A stretch of 64,000 bases of DNA from contig NZ_LFLZ01000038.1 in NCBI RefSeq assembly GCF_001189845.1, positions 17,268-81,267 of the forward strand. The letters run 5' to 3'. Below the pieces are notes generated by a model. The model was not told where the DNA came from, made no database searches, and saw only the letters and a program-made list of their open reading frames with translations. Below, piece after piece: positions 53,991 through 63,250 of the stretch. The position numbers and the translations under genes were made by a program. The number at the start of each line of letters is the position of its first letter. Position 1 is the stretch's first letter. Source of the stretch: Bradyrhizobium tropiciagri. GTDB lineage: Bacteria; Pseudomonadota; Alphaproteobacteria; Rhizobiales; Xanthobacteraceae.

Positions 53991-55421
53991 ATGAGCGACG
54001 ATCTGTGCCTGCTGTCAGCCGTTGAGCTTCGCGCGCGCATCGCCGCCAAGGACGTGTCGCCGGTCGAGATCACCCAAGCGGTGCTCGCCCGCGCCGAGCG
54101 GCTGCAGCCGGAATTGAACTGCTTCATCACGCTGTGCGGCGACGAGGCGATGGCGCAGGCGAAGGCCGCGGAGCGCCAGGTGATGGCCGGCGAGCCGCTC
54201 GGCCTGCTGCACGGCATCCCCTTCACCGTGAAGGACATCGTCAGCACCAAGGGCGTGCGCACGACCTTCGGCGCGGTGCCTTACAAGAACAACGTACCCG
54301 ATCATGACGCCGTGGCGGTGGCCCGGCTCCGTGCGCAGGGCGGAATATTGCTCGGCAAGACCACGACGCCGGAGTTCGGCAGCAAGTGCCTGACCGACTC
54401 GCCGCTGTTCGGCCGCACCCGCAATGCGTGGAGCGCCGAGCGCTCGTCTGGCGGCTCCAGTGGCGGCGCGGCGGTGGCGGTCGCGAGCGGCATCGCGCCG
54501 CTGGCGGTTGCGACCGATGGCGGCGGCTCGACCCGGATTCCCGCGGCCTGCAACGGCGTGGTCGGGATCAAGCAGAGCAACGGCGTGATTCCGCACAGCC
54601 AAGTGCAGGACGCCTTCGGCAACCAGACCTACGTCACGCCGACCACGCGCACCGTCGCCGACACCGCGCTGATGATGCAGGCGATGGCCGGCGAGGACCC
54701 GTCCGATCCCTGGTCGATCGGCGTGCCGGTGCCCGATTATCTCGACCTTGCCGCGCCGCGCGGTGACCTCAAGGGAAGGCGGGTGCTGTTCTGCCTTTCG
54801 CCGCCGGGCCGCCCGGTGACCGCCGATGTCGCTGCCACGTTCAAGGCGAGCCTCGATCGGCTAGCCGGCCTGGGTGCGGAACTCGAGGAATTCTCCGGCG
54901 ACGGTTTCGACATCGAGCCGATCTGGCGCGCCATCAATCACACGGTCTGGCGCACCCGTTTCGACAAGCTTGCGGCCGATCATCCCGATGAGTTCAGCCC
55001 GACCTTCCTGAAGCAGCTCGCGCTCGCCGCGAAGGTGAGCGGCGTCGACTACCAGCAGGCGATGTTCGACCGCACCGCGCTGTTCCGCCGCGTGCAGTCG
55101 CTGCTCGCGCGCGGCGACCTCTTGGCAATGCCGACCCTGACGCGCACGGCGCTGCCGATCGATCAGGATCTGTTCGGCACCATCGAGATCGACGGCCAGA
55201 GCTTCGACAGCGTGCGGCCGCACTGGTTTCCCTGGACCATGCTGTTCAACATGACCGGGCATCCCGCGGTCAGCATTCCCGCGGGCTTCGGCCGCGACGG
55301 CCTGCCGATCGGCCTGCATCTGGTCGGCCGCTTCCGGGCCGATGCGGAACTCTTGCGCGTCGCGGCGCTGTTCGAACAGGCGAGCGATCTGCTCGGGCGC
55401 TGGCCCGTCGTCGCGTCGTGA
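53991..55421 (+). CDS. Amidase-signature family amidase
   Basis: 476 aa from ATG 53991; the upstream GTG-type start at 53973 adds only MRARAR. Ser-cisSer-Lys triad visible: Lys81 in IPFTVKDIV, cis-Ser156 in SSGGSSGGAA, nucleophile Ser180 in DGGGSTRIPAACNG. The 24-residue gap between the two Ser matches fatty acid amide hydrolase. Cytoplasmic, no signal peptide. Placed directly before a peptide-type ABC transporter, it probably hydrolyses an imported amide or N-acyl compound. Confidence 0.9.
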   Translation: MSDDLCLLSAVELRARIAAKDVSPVEITQAVLARAERLQPELNCFITLCGDEAMAQAKAAERQVMAGEPLGLLHGIPFTVKDIVSTKGVRTTFGAVPYKNNVPDHDAVAVARLRAQGGILLGKTTTPEFGSKCLTDSPLFGRTRNAWSAERSSGGSSGGAAVAVASGIAPLAVATDGGGSTRIPAACNGVVGIKQSNGVIPHSQVQDAFGNQTYVTPTTRTVADTALMMQAMAGEDPSDPWSIGVPVPDYLDLAAPRGDLKGRRVLFCLSPPGRPVTADVAATFKASLDRLAGLGAELEEFSGDGFDIEPIWRAINHTVWRTRFDKLAADHPDEFSPTFLKQLALAAKVSGVDYQQAMFDRTALFRRVQSLLARGDLLAMPTLTRTALPIDQDLFGTIEIDGQSFDSVRPHWFPWTMLFNMTGHPAVSIPAGFGRDGLPIGLHLVGRFRADAELLRVAALFEQASDLLGRWPVVAS

Positions 55422-55497
55422 ATGGCGCGGCGAAGGGCTTGCATTCGATCGCGAACATGTTGAAACCTGCAGCCTGTTCCTCACTGTTCGGGCGGGC

Positions 55498-56448
55498 ATG
55501 AGCGTATTCTTCCTGCGGCGGATCCTGACCCTGGTGGCGACGCTGGTCGCGGCCTCGCTGATCATTTTCCTGGTGCTCGATGCGCTGCCCGGCAATGCCG
55601 CGCAGATGCTGATGGGCGCCGACGCCTCGCCCGATGCGGTGCACGCGCTCACCGTCAAGCTCGGGCTCGATCAGCCGCTGACAGTTCGCTACCTGCTCTG
55701 GCTCAAGGGCATGGCGGTCGGCGATCTCGGCAACAGCTATGTCTACGGCACGCCGGTGGCCGGCCTGATCGCAGAGCGGCTGGTGCTGACCATCCCGCTC
55801 GCGATCATGTCGATGCTGATCACCGTGGTGCTGGCGCTCGCCGCCGGCATCTACACCGCGGCCAACCACAACAAGCTCGGTGATGTCGGCGTGATGTCGC
55901 TGACCCAGGTCGGCATCGCGCTGCCGAATTTCTGGTTCGCGATCCTCTTGATCCTGCTGTTCTCCGTGAAGCTGCAATTGCTGTCGGCCGGCGGGTTTGC
56001 CGGCTGGGATGACGGCATCTGGACTGGAATTCGCTCGCTGCTGCTGCCCGCGATCTCGCTCGCGGTGGTGCAGGCCGCGATCCTTGCCCGCGTCACCCGC
56101 TCGGCGATGCTTGAGGTGCTGCGCGAGGATTTCGTCCGCACCGCGCGCGCAAAGGGGCTCGGCAAGCGCGAGGTGCTGTGGCGTCACGTGCTGCGCAACG
56201 CGATGATCCCGGTCATGACAGTCATGGGCCTGCAATTCGCCAATCTCCTGGCCGGCACCATCGTGATCGAGAACGTGTTCTATTTGCCGGGCCTCGGACG
56301 GCTGATCTTCCAGTCGATCGCCAACCGCGACCTGATCGTGGTGCGCAACTGCGTGATGCTGCTGGCGGCGATGGTCGTGATCGTCAATTTCGTGGTCGAT
56401 GTGCTCTATGCCTTCATCGACCCGCGCATCAAGGTTTCCAACCTGTGA
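55498..56448 (+). CDS. Peptide/nickel-type ABC transporter permease DppB-like
   Basis: 316 aa from ATG 55498. First helix FFLRRILTLVATLVAASLII, then the DppB signature DALPGNAAQMLMG and VRYLLWLKGMAVGDLGNSYV. EAA loop EDFVRTARAKGLGKREVLWR. Ends with a GTGA overlap onto the second permease gene. Six helices. Forms the channel with DppC-like product. Confidence 0.92.
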   Translation: MSVFFLRRILTLVATLVAASLIIFLVLDALPGNAAQMLMGADASPDAVHALTVKLGLDQPLTVRYLLWLKGMAVGDLGNSYVYGTPVAGLIAERLVLTIPLAIMSMLITVVLALAAGIYTAANHNKLGDVGVMSLTQVGIALPNFWFAILLILLFSVKLQLLSAGGFAGWDDGIWTGIRSLLLPAISLAVVQAAILARVTRSAMLEVLREDFVRTARAKGLGKREVLWRHVLRNAMIPVMTVMGLQFANLLAGTIVIENVFYLPGLGRLIFQSIANRDLIVVRNCVMLLAAMVVIVNFVVDVLYAFIDPRIKVSNL

Positions 56449-57341
56449 GCGCGCCGCTGACCGCACCCGCCGGCACGGCGGCGATCCCACCGGGCGCGCG
56501 GCCTGTGACCGGCTTCTGGCGCCGCGCGCTGCGCCACCGCAGCTTCGTGCTCGGCGCGGTGCTCAGTCTGTTCGTGCTCGGCGCGGCGCTGCTGTCGCTG
56601 GTCTGGACGCCGTGGTCGGCTTACGACATCGATGTCGCGTCAAAACTGCACCCGCCGTCGGCGGCGCACTGGCTCGGCACCGATGTGCTCGGCCGCGACA
56701 TCGTCTCGCTGCTCCTGGTCGGCGCGCGCTCCACCATCATGGTCGGCGTCATTGCGGTGGGTATCGGCCTGAGCTTCGGCGTTGGCCTCGGCCTGGTCGC
56801 GGCTGCGCGCAAGGGCTGGACCGAGGAGCTCATCATGCGGATGAGCGACTTCACCTTCGCCTTTCCCGCGGTGCTGTCGGCGATCATGCTCGCCGCGGTC
56901 GCGGGGCCGGGCATGGTGACGTCGATCACCGCGATCGGCATCTTTCAGATCCCGACCTTCGTTCGCGTCACCCGCGGCTCGGCCAACGCGATCTGGGCCC
57001 GCGAGTTCGTGCTGGCCGCGCGCGCCGCGGGCAAGGGCTCATTCCGCATCACGATCGAGCATGTGCTGCCGAACATCCTGTCGATCCTGATCGTGCAGGC
57101 GACGATCCAGTTCGCGCTCGCAATCCTCGCCGAGGCCGCGCTGTCCTATCTCGGGCTCGGCACCCAGCCGCCGCAGCCGTCCTGGGGCCGCATGCTCAAC
57201 GACGCGCAAACGCTGCTGTTCCAGTCGCCGATGCTCGCGGTCTATCCGGGTGCCGCGATCGCGATCGCGGTGCTCGGGCTCAATCTGCTCGGCGACGGCT
57301 TGCGCGATCTGCTCGATCCGCGTCTGGCGCGGGAGCGTTGA
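56445..57341 (+). CDS. Peptide/nickel-type ABC transporter permease DppC-like
   Basis: 298 aa. GTG 56445 overlaps the previous stop by four bases, implying coupling. The N-terminal TMD pattern FWRRALRHRSFVLGAVLSLF and HWLGTDVLGRDIVSLLLVGA are DppC hallmarks; EAA loop REFVLAARAAGKGSFRITIE. Ends three bases before the ATPase start. Confidence 0.92.
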   Translation: MSAPLTAPAGTAAIPPGARPVTGFWRRALRHRSFVLGAVLSLFVLGAALLSLVWTPWSAYDIDVASKLHPPSAAHWLGTDVLGRDIVSLLLVGARSTIMVGVIAVGIGLSFGVGLGLVAAARKGWTEELIMRMSDFTFAFPAVLSAIMLAAVAGPGMVTSITAIGIFQIPTFVRVTRGSANAIWAREFVLAARAAGKGSFRITIEHVLPNILSILIVQATIQFALAILAEAALSYLGLGTQPPQPSWGRMLNDAQTLLFQSPMLAVYPGAAIAIAVLGLNLLGDGLRDLLDPRLARER

Positions 57342-57343
57342 GC

Positions 57344-58342
57344 ATGAGCGACGCGCCGCTGATCGAGGTGAAGGACCTGGGCGTCCGGCTCAACACCAGC
57401 CACGGCCCGGCGCAGGCCGTGCGCGGCGTCAGCTTCGCGCTTCGCCGCGGCGAGACGCTCGGGCTGGTCGGCGAATCCGGCTGCGGCAAGTCGGTCACGG
57501 CGCTGGCCCTGATGGGGTTGCTGCCGGACAGTGCCGTGATCAGCGGCAGCATCCGGCTCGACGGCGCGGAACTCGTCGGACTGCCGGATACGGCTTACTG
57601 CAGGCTGCGCGGCAACCGCATCAGCATGATCTTCCAGGAGCCGATGACCGCGCTCAATCCGATGCACACGATCGGGCACCAGGTCGCCGAGCCCCTGCTG
57701 CGCCACACCGGTGTCTCGGCGGCCGAAGCACGGCACGAGGCCATCGCCTTGCTCGATCGCGTCGGCCTGCCCGATGCCGCGAAGCGGGTCGATGCCTATC
57801 CGCACCAGTTCTCCGGCGGCCAGCGCCAGCGCATCACGATCGCGATGGCGCTGGCCTGCCAGCCCGATGTGCTGATCGCCGACGAGCCGACCACCGCCCT
57901 CGACGTCACGATCCAGGGTCAGATCCTCGATCTGATCGCCAGCCTCGTCGAGGAGCGCGGCATGTCGATGATCCTGATCTCGCACGATCTCGGCGTGATC
58001 GCCGAGAACGTCGAGCGCATGATGGTGATGTATGGCGGCACCGTTGTCGAAAGCGGCGAGACCAATGCCGTGTTCACGCGGATGGGCCATCCCTACACGC
58101 AGGGCCTGTTCCGCGCCCGCCCGCGGCTTGGCGCGCGCAAGGGGACGCGGCTCAAGACCATCGCCGGCACCGTGCCGGAGCTGGCCGACCTGCCCGCGGG
58201 CTGCACCTTTGCCGATCGCTGCACGATCGCCGAAGCGCGCTGCCGCGCGGCGCTGCCGGCCGTAGTCGATGTCGGCGCCGCGCACGGCGTGCGCTGCATC
58301 AGGACCGACGTCTCGATGGACGCCGGGGGCGTCGGCGCATGA
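57344..58342 (+). CDS. Peptide/nickel-type ABC transporter ATPase DppD-like
   Basis: 332 aa. Walker A GESGCGKSVTALALMG, Q-loop IFQEPMTALNPMHTIGHQ, signature FSGGQRQRITIAMAL, Walker B VLIADEPTTALDVT. The C-terminal Cys-containing oligopeptide ATPase domain (LPAGCTFADRCTIAEARCRA) binds a 4Fe-4S-like or structural metal in DppD homologues. Stop overlaps the next ATG as ATGA. Confidence 0.93.
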   Translation: MSDAPLIEVKDLGVRLNTSHGPAQAVRGVSFALRRGETLGLVGESGCGKSVTALALMGLLPDSAVISGSIRLDGAELVGLPDTAYCRLRGNRISMIFQEPMTALNPMHTIGHQVAEPLLRHTGVSAAEARHEAIALLDRVGLPDAAKRVDAYPHQFSGGQRQRITIAMALACQPDVLIADEPTTALDVTIQGQILDLIASLVEERGMSMILISHDLGVIAENVERMMVMYGGTVVESGETNAVFTRMGHPYTQGLFRARPRLGARKGTRLKTIAGTVPELADLPAGCTFADRCTIAEARCRAALPAVVDVGAAHGVRCIRTDVSMDAGGVGA

Positions 58343-59367
58343 CAATGCCGGACCAGCCTTCACCCGCAACGCCGCTGCTCGCGGTCACGGACCTCGCGCA
58401 ACGCTACACGCTGCCGCGTGAAAGCCTGTTCAAGCCGGCGGCGCAGGTGCACGCGCTCAACGGCGTCACGGCGCAGGTCATGCCGGGCAGGAGCCTCGGC
58501 GTCGTCGGCGAATCCGGGTCGGGCAAATCGACCTTTGCGCGGCTGGTGATGGCGCTGGAGCGGCCGTCGTCAGGACAGGTCTCGCTGCTCGGCCGCGACC
58601 TCAACCGGATGCCGCCGGATGAATTGCGCCGCGCCCGCCGCGATTTCCAGATGGTGTTCCAGGATCCCTATGGCTCACTCGATCCGCGGCAGACCATCGC
58701 GCGCATCGTGGCCGAGCCGCTGACCGCGCTCGGCCGCATGGATCGCGTGACCTTGCGCGAACGCGTCGCCACGGTGCTGCGCCAGGTCGGGCTGCGCGAT
58801 GCCGACATGGACAAGTTTCCGCACGAATTCTCCGGCGGCCAGCGCCAGCGCATCGCGATCGCGCGCGCGCTGATCACCCAGCCGAAGCTGATCGTCGCCG
58901 ACGAGCCGGTCTCGGCACTCGACGTCTCGGTGCAGGCGCAGGTGCTCAATTTGATGCAGGATCTGCAGGACGAGTTTGGCCTGAGCTACATCCTGATCAG
59001 CCACGACCTCGCGGTGGTCGATCTGCTTTGCGACGAGATCGCGGTGATGTATCTCGGGCGGATCGTCGAGCAGGGGCGGCCCGCCGATCTGTTCGCGCAC
59101 AGCGCCCATCCCTATACGCGCGCGCTGCTGGATGCGGTTCCACGGGCGCGGGCCGGGGGTGTCCGGCGGCGCCGCGGCGCGCAGGCGATCGGCTCGCAGG
59201 CGTCGGCCGCGGCCGGATGCCCTTACGCGCCGCGCTGTCCCCTGGCCGACCAGCATTGTCGCGAGACCGCGCCTGCGCTACGCAATGTCGGAGACGCCCA
59301 TCTGGCGGCCTGCCATCACGCCGAAGCCGTGATGGCGCTGCCGCCCGTGGTCGCCGAGGCCGGTTAG
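58339..59367 (+). CDS. Peptide/nickel-type ABC transporter ATPase DppF-like
   Basis: 342 aa. Walker A GESGSGKSTFARLVM, Q-loop VFQDPYGSLDPRQTI (the DppF form), signature FSGGQRQRIAIARAL, Walker B LIVADEPVSALDVS. C-terminal Cys motif AAAGCPYAPRCPLADQHCRE. Partner of the DppD-like ATPase. Confidence 0.93.
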   Translation: MTMPDQPSPATPLLAVTDLAQRYTLPRESLFKPAAQVHALNGVTAQVMPGRSLGVVGESGSGKSTFARLVMALERPSSGQVSLLGRDLNRMPPDELRRARRDFQMVFQDPYGSLDPRQTIARIVAEPLTALGRMDRVTLRERVATVLRQVGLRDADMDKFPHEFSGGQRQRIAIARALITQPKLIVADEPVSALDVSVQAQVLNLMQDLQDEFGLSYILISHDLAVVDLLCDEIAVMYLGRIVEQGRPADLFAHSAHPYTRALLDAVPRARAGGVRRRRGAQAIGSQASAAAGCPYAPRCPLADQHCRETAPALRNVGDAHLAACHHAEAVMALPPVVAEAG

Positions 59368-59423
59368 TCTTTTAGGTGAGGTTGACCTAGGCCGATCAAA
59401 GAGCACGTCCGGGGAGCAGACCA

Positions 59424-60914
59424 ATGTTGAGGAAATTGTGCGTCATCGCGGCCGCTGCCGCACTCGTTGCAGCGCCGCTGCCGAGCCTCGCGCAGGGCAA
59501 GAAGGACAGCGTCGTGATGGGCATGACGCTGGAGCCGCCGGGCCTCGATCCCACCAACGCGGCGGCCGCGGCGATCGCCGAAGTCACGCTCTATAACGTC
59601 TATGAGACGCTGACCAAGATCAACGAGGACGGCTCGGTGTCGCCACTGCTCGCCGAGAGCTGGCAGGCGTCAGCCGATCTCAAGACCTACACGTTCAAGC
59701 TCCGCAAGGGCGTCAAATTCCACAATGCCGAGCCGTTCGATTCCGCCGCGGTGAAGTTCTCGTTCGACCGTGCCGCGGCGCCGACCTCGACCAACAAGGA
59801 CAAGAGCCTGTACCAGGCCTTCGCATCGGTGACGGCGCCCGATCCGGAGACCGTCGTCGTCGCGTTGAAATATTCCGAGCCGAACCTGCCGTTCCTGCTC
59901 GGCCAGGCGTCAGGCTCGATCGTCGAGCCGAAGAGCGCGCCGACCGATGCGACGCAGCCGGTCGGCACCGGTCCCTACACGCTCGGCAGCTGGGCCAAGG
60001 GCTCGTCGATCACGCTGGTGAAATGGCCCGACTATCGCAACGCCGCCGCGATCAAGCTCGCCAAGGTGACGATCCGCTTCATCGGCGATCCGGCCGCGCA
60101 GGTCGCGGCGCTGCTGTCGGGCGACGTCGACGCTTTTCCGCGGGTCGGTGCGGCGCGCAGCCTTGCGCAGTTCAGGGCCGATCCGCGCTTCAGCGTTCTG
60201 ATCGGCGGCTCCAAGGCCAAGACCATCGTCGGCATCAACGAGCGCAAGAAGCCGCTCGACGACGTCAGGGTTCGCCGCGCCATCCTGGCCGCGATCGACC
60301 GCAAGGCGATGATCGATGGCGCGGTCGACGGCTTTGGCACGCCGATCGGCAGCTTCTACACCCCGGGATCGCCCGGCTATGTCGATACCACCGGCATCAA
60401 TCCCTACGATCCGGAATTGGCCAAGAAGCTGCTGGCGGAAGCCGGCGTCAAGACGCCGCTCGAACTCAGCCTCAGGCTGCCGCCGCCGGCCTATGCGCGA
60501 CAGGGCGGCGAGATCCTCGCGGCGCAGCTCGCCAAGGTCGGCATCATTGCCAAGATCGAGAACGTGGAATGGGCGCAGTGGCTGTCGCAAGTCTTCACCG
60601 GCCCGCACAATTACGACCTCACCATCGTCTCGCATGTCGAGCCGTTCGACCTCGTGAAGCTGACCGAGCCGGACTACTATCTCGGCTACAAGTCCGAGGC
60701 GTTCAATGCGCTCTATCAGCAGATCATGGCGACGCCGGACGAGGCTGGCCGCGCCAAACTGCTCGGCGACGCGCAGCGGATGCTGGCGAGCGATGCGGTG
60801 GCCGGCTTCCTGTTTCAGCCGCAATGGATCACGATCGCCAGCAAGAAGCTGAAGGGCGTGTGGAAGGAAGTCCCGCAGTTCGAGAATGATTTCTCGGCCT
60901 GGTCCTGGGAGTAG
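59424..60914 (+). CDS. Peptide/nickel-type ABC transporter substrate-binding protein
   Basis: 496 aa. Signal peptide MLRKLCVIAAAAALVAAPLP, cleavage near LAQ-GK. Family 5 solute-binding fold: VVMGMTLEPPGLDPTNAAAA, LYNVYETLTKINEDGSVSPL, TYTFKLRKGVKFHNAEPFDS. Gene order here is unusual: amidase, permeases, ATPases, then binding protein last. Binds an oligopeptide or, given the amidase, perhaps an amide or acylated compound. Confidence 0.93.
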   Translation: MLRKLCVIAAAAALVAAPLPSLAQGKKDSVVMGMTLEPPGLDPTNAAAAAIAEVTLYNVYETLTKINEDGSVSPLLAESWQASADLKTYTFKLRKGVKFHNAEPFDSAAVKFSFDRAAAPTSTNKDKSLYQAFASVTAPDPETVVVALKYSEPNLPFLLGQASGSIVEPKSAPTDATQPVGTGPYTLGSWAKGSSITLVKWPDYRNAAAIKLAKVTIRFIGDPAAQVAALLSGDVDAFPRVGAARSLAQFRADPRFSVLIGGSKAKTIVGINERKKPLDDVRVRRAILAAIDRKAMIDGAVDGFGTPIGSFYTPGSPGYVDTTGINPYDPELAKKLLAEAGVKTPLELSLRLPPPAYARQGGEILAAQLAKVGIIAKIENVEWAQWLSQVFTGPHNYDLTIVSHVEPFDLVKLTEPDYYLGYKSEAFNALYQQIMATPDEAGRAKLLGDAQRMLASDAVAGFLFQPQWITIASKKLKGVWKEVPQFENDFSAWSWE

Positions 60915-60920
60915 GCGATC

Positions 60921-60952
60921 GCGCCGGCGAGAGCGATGGCCTCCGCCGGCGC
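60921..60952 (+). terminator. GC hairpin after the peptide transporter operon
   Basis: GCGCCGGCG (60921-60929) pairs with CGCCGGCGC (60944-60952) with a 14-base loop, six bases after the stop. No T-run. Confidence 0.45.
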
Positions 60953-61329
60953 TGCTCCCCGCGCGATGCCGTCGCTTGACGCGTAGTCTCATTTTGCGTG
61001 CTGCGCTTGCGAAGGCAAATTCGTCCGGCGACGCACGCATGCGCTGCAAGTGACCGATATCGCTTGGGTTGATGCTTGCCCGGCATCATTGCGTTTCGCC
61101 CGCACGAATGCACGCCGTTCCGGCTTCGCATTGAGCGCATCGATTGTCTTTGTGAAGGACAGCGCTAACATGAACCTGTCCATCGATACCTGTCGTCGTC
61201 TTTTTGACTATCTATTGCAGCGCAACCGGATCACGCAACGATGTGCGCTCGCTCCGGCGGCCAGGCCTCGAAGGCGAAGTAGCGAACACCATCCCTAATA
61301 TTCCAACCAAGAAATAACGGGGGAAAATC
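60953..61329. promoter_or_regulatory. Leader region of the PQQ dehydrogenase gene
   Basis: About 375 bases without a supported gene. It should hold the dehydrogenase promoter; TTGACT near 61204 lacks a good -10. ACGGGGGAAA is the ribosome site before ATG 61330. Confidence 0.35.
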
Positions 61330-63039
61330 ATGCATGTGAAAGGGCTTGCGGCATTTGCCGCAGCGGTCGGCGTTGGCCTGTTGTCCGGCGCCGCCATCGC
61401 ACAGGAAGTCAAGCAGGAGAAGCAGTCGGTCCTCGGCAACGCCAATGTCCCGCCGGTGACCCAGGAGCAGCTCAACGCCGCCGACAAGAACAGCAAGGAC
61501 TTCCTGCTCACCAACGGCAATTACGCCCAGACGCGGTTTTATCCGGGCAAGCAGATCAGCCGCGACAATGTGAAGAACCTGCACGTCGCCTGGATCTTCC
61601 AGACCGACGTCAAGGAATCGCTCGAGACATCGCCGATCGTCGTCGACGGCGTGATGTATGTCACGACGTCGTTCAGCCATGTCTATGCGCTGGACGCCAA
61701 GACCGGCCAGCAGCTCTGGCACTATGCGCACAAGATGGGTCCGATCACCGTCTATTGCTGCGGTCCCAACAATCGCGGCGTCCAGGTGCTCGGCGACCGG
61801 GTCTATCTGGCGACGCTGGATTCCAAGCTGATGGCCCTGAATGCCAAGACCGGCGAGGTGGTGTGGACCACCAACATCGCCGATCCCGAGCTCGGCTACA
61901 GCGAGACGATGGCGCCGACCGTGGTCAAGGACAAGGTCTTGATCGGCACCAATGGCGGCGAATACGGCATCCGCGGCTTCGTGCGCGCCTATGATGCCAA
62001 GACCGGCAAGCAGCTCTGGAATTTCAACACCATTCCGGAGAGCTCGGTCGGCGTCTGGGCGACCAAGGACGCCACCGGACGCGACATGCATCGCAACATC
62101 CAGGCCGAGAAGGACATGCTCGCCAAGATCGGCGATCCCTATGCCAAGCTCGGCGGCGGCGTGTGGCAGAACCCGTCGGTCGATCTCGCGACCAACCGGA
62201 TCTACTTCGTCGTCGGCAACCCGTCGCCCGACCTCGACGGCTCGAACCGGCCCGGCGACAACCTCTACACCAACTCGATGGTGTCGCTCGATCTCGATAC
62301 CGGCAAGTATGTCTGCCATTTCCAGTACATCGCCCATGACGTGTGGGACCTCGACGCGGTCAGCCCGACGGTGCTGGTCGACGTCAAGGACAAGGGCGGC
62401 AAGACCATTCCCGGCGTCATTCATGCCGGCAAGACCGGGCACATCTATGTGCACGATCGCAAGGACTGCAGCCTGATCCGCTTCTCCGAGGCGATGGTGC
62501 CGCAGGAGAACATGTGGGTGCTGCCGACCAAGGAAGGCGCGCGCATGCTGCCGGGCGCCAATGGCGGTGTCGAATGGTCGCCGATCGCGACTGACCCGGG
62601 GCAAGAGCTCGCTTATGCGATCAACCTGCACCAGCCCATGCACTACCGTGTCGAGAGCTCGCCCTATCCAAACGGGAAGCTGTGGCTGGGTGGCGCCTTT
62701 ACTGCGATCCCCGGTGAACAGCAATCCGGCAACATCACAGCCGTGAACTACAACACCGGCAAGATCAAGTGGCAGGTCAAGACGCCAGAGCCGATGATCG
62801 GCGGTATCCTCGCCACCGCCGGCGGTCTGGTGTTCACCGGTGAAGGCAACGGCAAGTTCGCGGCCTACAATTCCTCCACCGGCAAGGAACTGTGGAGCTT
62901 CCGCGCCGGCGCCGGCGTCAATGCGCCGCCGTCGAGCTACATGGTCGGCGGCAAGCAGTATATCGTGGTCGGTGCGGGCGGCAACACCCAGGTCGACTTC
63001 AAGCGCGGCAACAACATCATCGCCTTCACGCTCGACTGA
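61330..63039 (+). CDS. PQQ-dependent alcohol dehydrogenase, lanthanide type
   Basis: 569 aa, periplasmic (signal peptide MHVKGLAAFAAAVGVGLLSG, cleavage near IAQ-EV). Eight-bladed propeller of quinoprotein alcohol dehydrogenases. The vicinal disulfide Cys143-Cys144 sits over PQQ; metal ligands Glu211 (GGEYG) and Asn297 (GNPSP); catalytic Asp340 in HDVWD; Asp342 two residues on gives D-L-D, the extra carboxylate that marks lanthanide-binding XoxF/PedH/ExaF enzymes (Ca2+ enzymes have Ala, Ser or Thr). Oxidises methanol or a larger alcohol and passes electrons to a cytochrome c, for which the 63251 product is a candidate. Confidence 0.9.
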   Translation: MHVKGLAAFAAAVGVGLLSGAAIAQEVKQEKQSVLGNANVPPVTQEQLNAADKNSKDFLLTNGNYAQTRFYPGKQISRDNVKNLHVAWIFQTDVKESLETSPIVVDGVMYVTTSFSHVYALDAKTGQQLWHYAHKMGPITVYCCGPNNRGVQVLGDRVYLATLDSKLMALNAKTGEVVWTTNIADPELGYSETMAPTVVKDKVLIGTNGGEYGIRGFVRAYDAKTGKQLWNFNTIPESSVGVWATKDATGRDMHRNIQAEKDMLAKIGDPYAKLGGGVWQNPSVDLATNRIYFVVGNPSPDLDGSNRPGDNLYTNSMVSLDLDTGKYVCHFQYIAHDVWDLDAVSPTVLVDVKDKGGKTIPGVIHAGKTGHIYVHDRKDCSLIRFSEAMVPQENMWVLPTKEGARMLPGANGGVEWSPIATDPGQELAYAINLHQPMHYRVESSPYPNGKLWLGGAFTAIPGEQQSGNITAVNYNTGKIKWQVKTPEPMIGGILATAGGLVFTGEGNGKFAAYNSSTGKELWSFRAGAGVNAPPSSYMVGGKQYIVVGAGGNTQVDFKRGNNIIAFTLD

Positions 63040-63082
63040 GCCGGGGCGCGGTGCATAAATCACGCCTGTACAGATTGACGTT

Positions 63083-63109
63083 GAAGCGGGACCCGTTTGG
63101 TCCCGCTTC
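63083..63109 (+). terminator. Rho-independent terminator after the PQQ dehydrogenase
   Basis: GAAGCGGGACC (63083-63093), loop CGTTT, GGTCCCGCTTC (63099-63109): a perfect 11-bp stem followed by TGTTTCTT. Strongest terminator in the window. Confidence 0.88.
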
Positions 63110-63136
63110 TGTTTCTTCGGATGAGAGATCAGCCCG

Positions 63137-63223
63137 CGTCATTGCGAGCGAAGCGAAGCAATCCATCGTGCCGCGTACGTGGAGGCCTGGATTGCTTCGT
63201 CGCTACCGCTCCTCGCAATGACG
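63137..63223. repeat. Intergenic inverted-repeat element
   Basis: CGTCATTGCGAG (63137-63148) and CTCGCAATGACG (63212-63223) are perfect 12-base terminal inverted repeats. Inside, GAAGCAATCCA and TGGATTGCTTC pair too. Widespread in Bradyrhizobium-type genomes as a non-coding repeat. Confidence 0.75.
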
Positions 63224-63250
63224 GGAGATACAGCGCTTCGGAATCAACTC

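Noticed and set aside
61231..63063. 610-aa minus-strand open frame
   Set aside because: Antisense to the PQQ dehydrogenase; no motifs of its own.
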